A stretch of 8,525 nucleotides of DNA, taken from the NCBI GenBank assembly GCA_024640925.1, contig JAHEEB010000127.1, positions 1 to 8,525 on the forward strand. Direction: 5' to 3'. Each line of letters starts with the position of its first letter. Position 1 is the first letter of the stretch. The notes beneath the pieces were generated by a model. The model searched no databases. It saw nothing but the letters and a program-made list of their open reading frames with translations, and was not told the origin of the DNA. Shown here piece by piece: positions 6,802 to 8,525 of this stretch. Source of the stretch: Bacteroidota bacterium (GTDB lineage: Bacteria; Bacteroidota; Bacteroidia; Bacteroidales; UBA10428). A program made the position numbers and the translations under genes.

Positions 6802-7258
6802 TGATTGTTCCCTTTTCAAATTCGTTTATAAAACCATCTTTGGAAATCTGGCTGTACCGCTTATATGGACCAAGTTCTATTACCTTCTCAGTAGTGGAAT
6901 TAACTATCTCAGCCCATTTGCCACCTTCGGCAGCCGATACCCAGGAGAAAGTAATCCGCCTGGAATCGATTCCCATGAAATCGCACAGATTACGAAAAAC
7001 AATCCATCGTCTGCGTGCATGAAAGTTACCTGATGTATAATGACAATCGTTTGGGTGACAACCGGAAACGATAATTCCATCGGCTCCGTTATCAAAAGCT
7101 TTCAGAAGCAACATAAAATCAACACGACCGGTACAAGGGAAGCGGATAATTTTGACATTTGCCGAATATTTCATACGGCTTGTGCCAGTTAGATCGGCTC
7201 CGGCATAGGTACACCAGTTGCAAACAAATGCGGTTATTTTTGGGGTAAAATCTGACAT
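6794..7258 (-). CDS. flxD: FlxD: MvhD-like [2Fe-2S] electron-transfer protein
   Basis: This 154-residue protein matches the delta subunit of methyl-viologen-reducing hydrogenase (MvhD/FrhD family), which hands electrons to HdrA. Conserved cysteines are Cys13 and Cys16 (FVCNWCTYAGAD), Cys42 (RFPCTGRVD), Cys67 (VSGCHPNDCHY) and Cys72; they hold a [2Fe-2S] cluster in the family. The start is taken as ATG 7258 because the only upstream alternative is a TTG seven codons earlier, and family members begin shortly before the first cysteines. Its position after hdrA and before flxC is the usual one in Flx/Flox operons. The 95-nt spacing from hdrA is unusual, since the other gene junctions with flxC and within flxBA are tight or structured. 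Confidence 0.88.
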   Translation of the reverse strand: MSDFTPKITAFVCNWCTYAGADLTGTSRMKYSANVKIIRFPCTGRVDFMLLLKAFDNGADGIIVSGCHPNDCHYTSGNFHARRRWIVFRNLCDFMGIDSRRITFSWVSAAEGGKWAEIVNSTTEKVIELGPYKRYSQISKDGFINEFEKGTING

Positions 7259-7353
7259 CTTTTTATTATTTATCTTCAACTTCCATCATTAGCCAAATGT
7301 TTACAGATGGTGCAGCACTCAGAATGACAATCATCCAGGGCAAGTCGAAAGGT
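7259..7353 (-). other. Intergenic gap between hdrA and flxD with possible short ORFs
   Basis: Directly after the hdrA TAA stop, the same frame stays open for 25 codons (7353-7279, TGA at 7278-7276). It would encode a stretch with four cysteines and two histidines, including DCHSECCTICKH. A different frame has an ATG at 7334 that would give a 22-residue hydrophobic peptide ending 7 nt before the flxD start. Neither has a clear ribosome binding site. Both readings are unproven and the segment may be non-coding. Confidence 0.3.
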
Positions 7354-8525
7354 TTAATTATAAGTTTCTTCGTTAAGCATAGCTGTTACTTCGGAATACA
7401 TCTGAATTCCGGTATAGCCTTGCAATTCAATAGATTTCGAACGACATAAAGCAACACAAGTTCCGCATCCCTGACATAATCCAGGATTAACTTTTGCAAG
7501 AGTCTTTAAAACCTTTCCACTCCTGTCTTTAATTTCTTCTCTCTCAATAGCCTGATAAGGACAGGTAGGCTGGCAAAGGAAACATCCCACACAAGTTGAA
7601 AACAAGGGTGGACCCATACGATTAACCACGGCAATCAATGGTTCGCGGGTTAGTTCGGATTGTGAGAACAGCGCTGCCACTTTAGAAGCAGCACCGGAAG
7701 CCATAGAAACCGAGTCTGGAATATCTTTTGGGAATTGACATGCCCCAGCCAACATAATACCAGCAGTATTGGTTTCAACAGGTTTTAGTTTCGGATGTGC
7801 TTCGGCAAAGAATTTATGTGCATCGTATGATATATGTAAACGTTGAGCCAATTCCTCCGCTCCCGGATTAGATACACTAGCCGTAGCGAGAACAACCATA
7901 TCTACTTCCTTTTCAACTATTTGTGCACCCAACAAGGTATCTGCGCCACGAACAATAAGTTTACCATCACGTTCATAAATGGTAGAAACCCTGCCACGGA
8001 TATATTGTACTTTATCTTCGGTAATAGCCCGTCGAACAAACTCTTCATAGTTTTTACCCCCAGCACGAATATCCATATAAAACACATACGACTTACCATG
8101 ATGGACTTTATGCTGGTATAACATAGCGTGTTTTGCTGTATACATGCAACATATCTTAGAACAATATTCAATGCCCTTTGCAGGATCGCGTGAGCCAGCG
8201 CAGGCAATAAATGCGACCGATTCGACTATTTTTCCATCGGAAGGACGGCGGATTTCTCCACCCGTCGGACCAGAAGCCGAGGCTAAACGTTCGAACTGAA
8301 GCCCATCGATTACATCTTTATGCTTTCCATAACCATATTCCGGAAAGAAATCGGCTCGCTTAATAGCAAAACCAGTGGCTGCCACAACAGCGCCAACCTC
8401 AACTTCAATAATGGTATCAAGTTGATCGAACCGTATAGCCTTGGTGGGACAGACTTTCTCGCAAATACGACATTTGCCTTTCTGGTAATAAGTGCAATTT
8501 AGCTTATCGATTACCGGTTTATTAG
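7354..8525 (-). CDS. hdrA: HdrA, FAD- and [4Fe-4S]-containing heterodisulfide reductase subunit A (C-terminal part)
   Basis: The open frame runs off the right edge, giving 389 residues counted from the first full codon at 8523. The GTG at 8385 is not a start, because conserved coding sequence continues upstream. The partial protein shows an iron-sulfur motif Cys10, Cys18, Cys21, Cys25 (GKCRICEKVCPTKAI) and the FAD-domain motifs VVAATGF (46-52), FIACAGSRD (105-113) and EYCSKICCMYTAKHA (119-133). Further along are VVLATASVSNPG (210-221) and AGIMLAGACQFPKDI (254-268). Two C-terminal [4Fe-4S] motifs end it: Cys311/314/317/321 (CVGCFLCQPTCP) and Cys350/353/356/360 (CQGCGTCVALC). HdrA is the flavin subunit where electrons from the Flx module are split toward HdrB/HdrC and ferredoxin. 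The N-terminal cluster and the beginning of the FAD domain lie outside the window, as probably do hdrB and hdrC. Confidence 0.92.
   Translation of the reverse strand, partial: NKPVIDKLNCTYYQKGKCRICEKVCPTKAIRFDQLDTIIEVEVGAVVAATGFAIKRADFFPEYGYGKHKDVIDGLQFERLASASGPTGGEIRRPSDGKIVESVAFIACAGSRDPAKGIEYCSKICCMYTAKHAMLYQHKVHHGKSYVFYMDIRAGGKNYEEFVRRAITEDKVQYIRGRVSTIYERDGKLIVRGADTLLGAQIVEKEVDMVVLATASVSNPGAEELAQRLHISYDAHKFFAEAHPKLKPVETNTAGIMLAGACQFPKDIPDSVSMASGAASKVAALFSQSELTREPLIAVVNRMGPPLFSTCVGCFLCQPTCPYQAIEREEIKDRSGKVLKTLAKVNPGLCQGCGTCVALCRSKSIELQGYTGIQMYSEVTAMLNEETYN

Noticed and set aside
6802..6819. Six-codon extension of FlxC from a TTG
   Set aside because: ATG 6801 has an AAAGGGA sequence upstream and a typical short overlap with flxD.
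7259..7279. Seven-codon N-terminal extension of FlxD from a TTG
   Set aside because: ATG 7258 gives the normal MvhD N-terminus; the extension is lysine/asparagine-rich with no supporting signal.
7354..8385. HdrA starting at the GTG at 8385
   Set aside because: The frame is open upstream to the window edge and includes a conserved HdrA iron-sulfur motif, so 8385 is internal.

Overview
This 8.5 kb window is AT-rich, with A-tracts between genes, weak or absent Shine-Dalgarno signals, and one TAnnTTTG-type promoter candidate. Together with the gene repertoire this suggests an anaerobic member of the Bacteroidetes (Bacteroidales/Marinilabiliales-like). That placement is an inference from style and gene content, not from a marker gene.

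Left part, plus strand (1-2875). A membrane-anchored SPFH/band-7 protein (118-972) is followed 18 nt later by a 52-residue Arc-type ribbon-helix-helix DNA-binding protein (991-1149), probably as a two-gene operon. An exact 11-bp tandem repeat (71-92) lies next to the likely promoter and is a candidate operator for the small regulator. A 131-bp imperfect inverted-repeat element (1145-1275), MITE-like or REP-like, starts inside the last codons of the regulator gene. A two-domain GNAT acetyltransferase (1354-2169) and an isochorismatase-family cysteine hydrolase (2315-2875) follow as apparently independent housekeeping or accessory genes.

Right part, minus strand (8525 down to 2900). This is a redox operon read right to left: HdrA (C-terminal 389 residues, 5' end beyond the window), an MvhD-like [2Fe-2S] protein, two [4Fe-4S] dicluster proteins, an FAD/NAD(P)-binding reductase subunit with a [2Fe-2S] site, and finally a dihydroorotate-dehydrogenase-like FMN protein. 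The order hdrA-D-C-B-A matches the FlxABCD-HdrABC (Flox) clusters known from anaerobic bacteria. In those clusters the Flx module exchanges electrons with NAD(P)H, and the Hdr module links them to ferredoxin and a disulfide, probably by flavin-based electron bifurcation. HdrB and HdrC are expected just upstream (beyond position 8525) but are not visible. Related hairpin repeats follow the stop codons of flxC and flxA. A 95-nt gap between hdrA and flxD contains an in-frame cysteine-rich stretch after the hdrA stop.

The two halves converge at about 2876-2899, where only 24 nt separate the stop codons. No RNA genes, CRISPR arrays, intact insertion sequences or origins were seen. The system is best seen as a Bacteroidetes version of a known complex rather than wholly new. 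Its less explained parts are the DHOD-like partner, the repeats and the post-hdrA segment.
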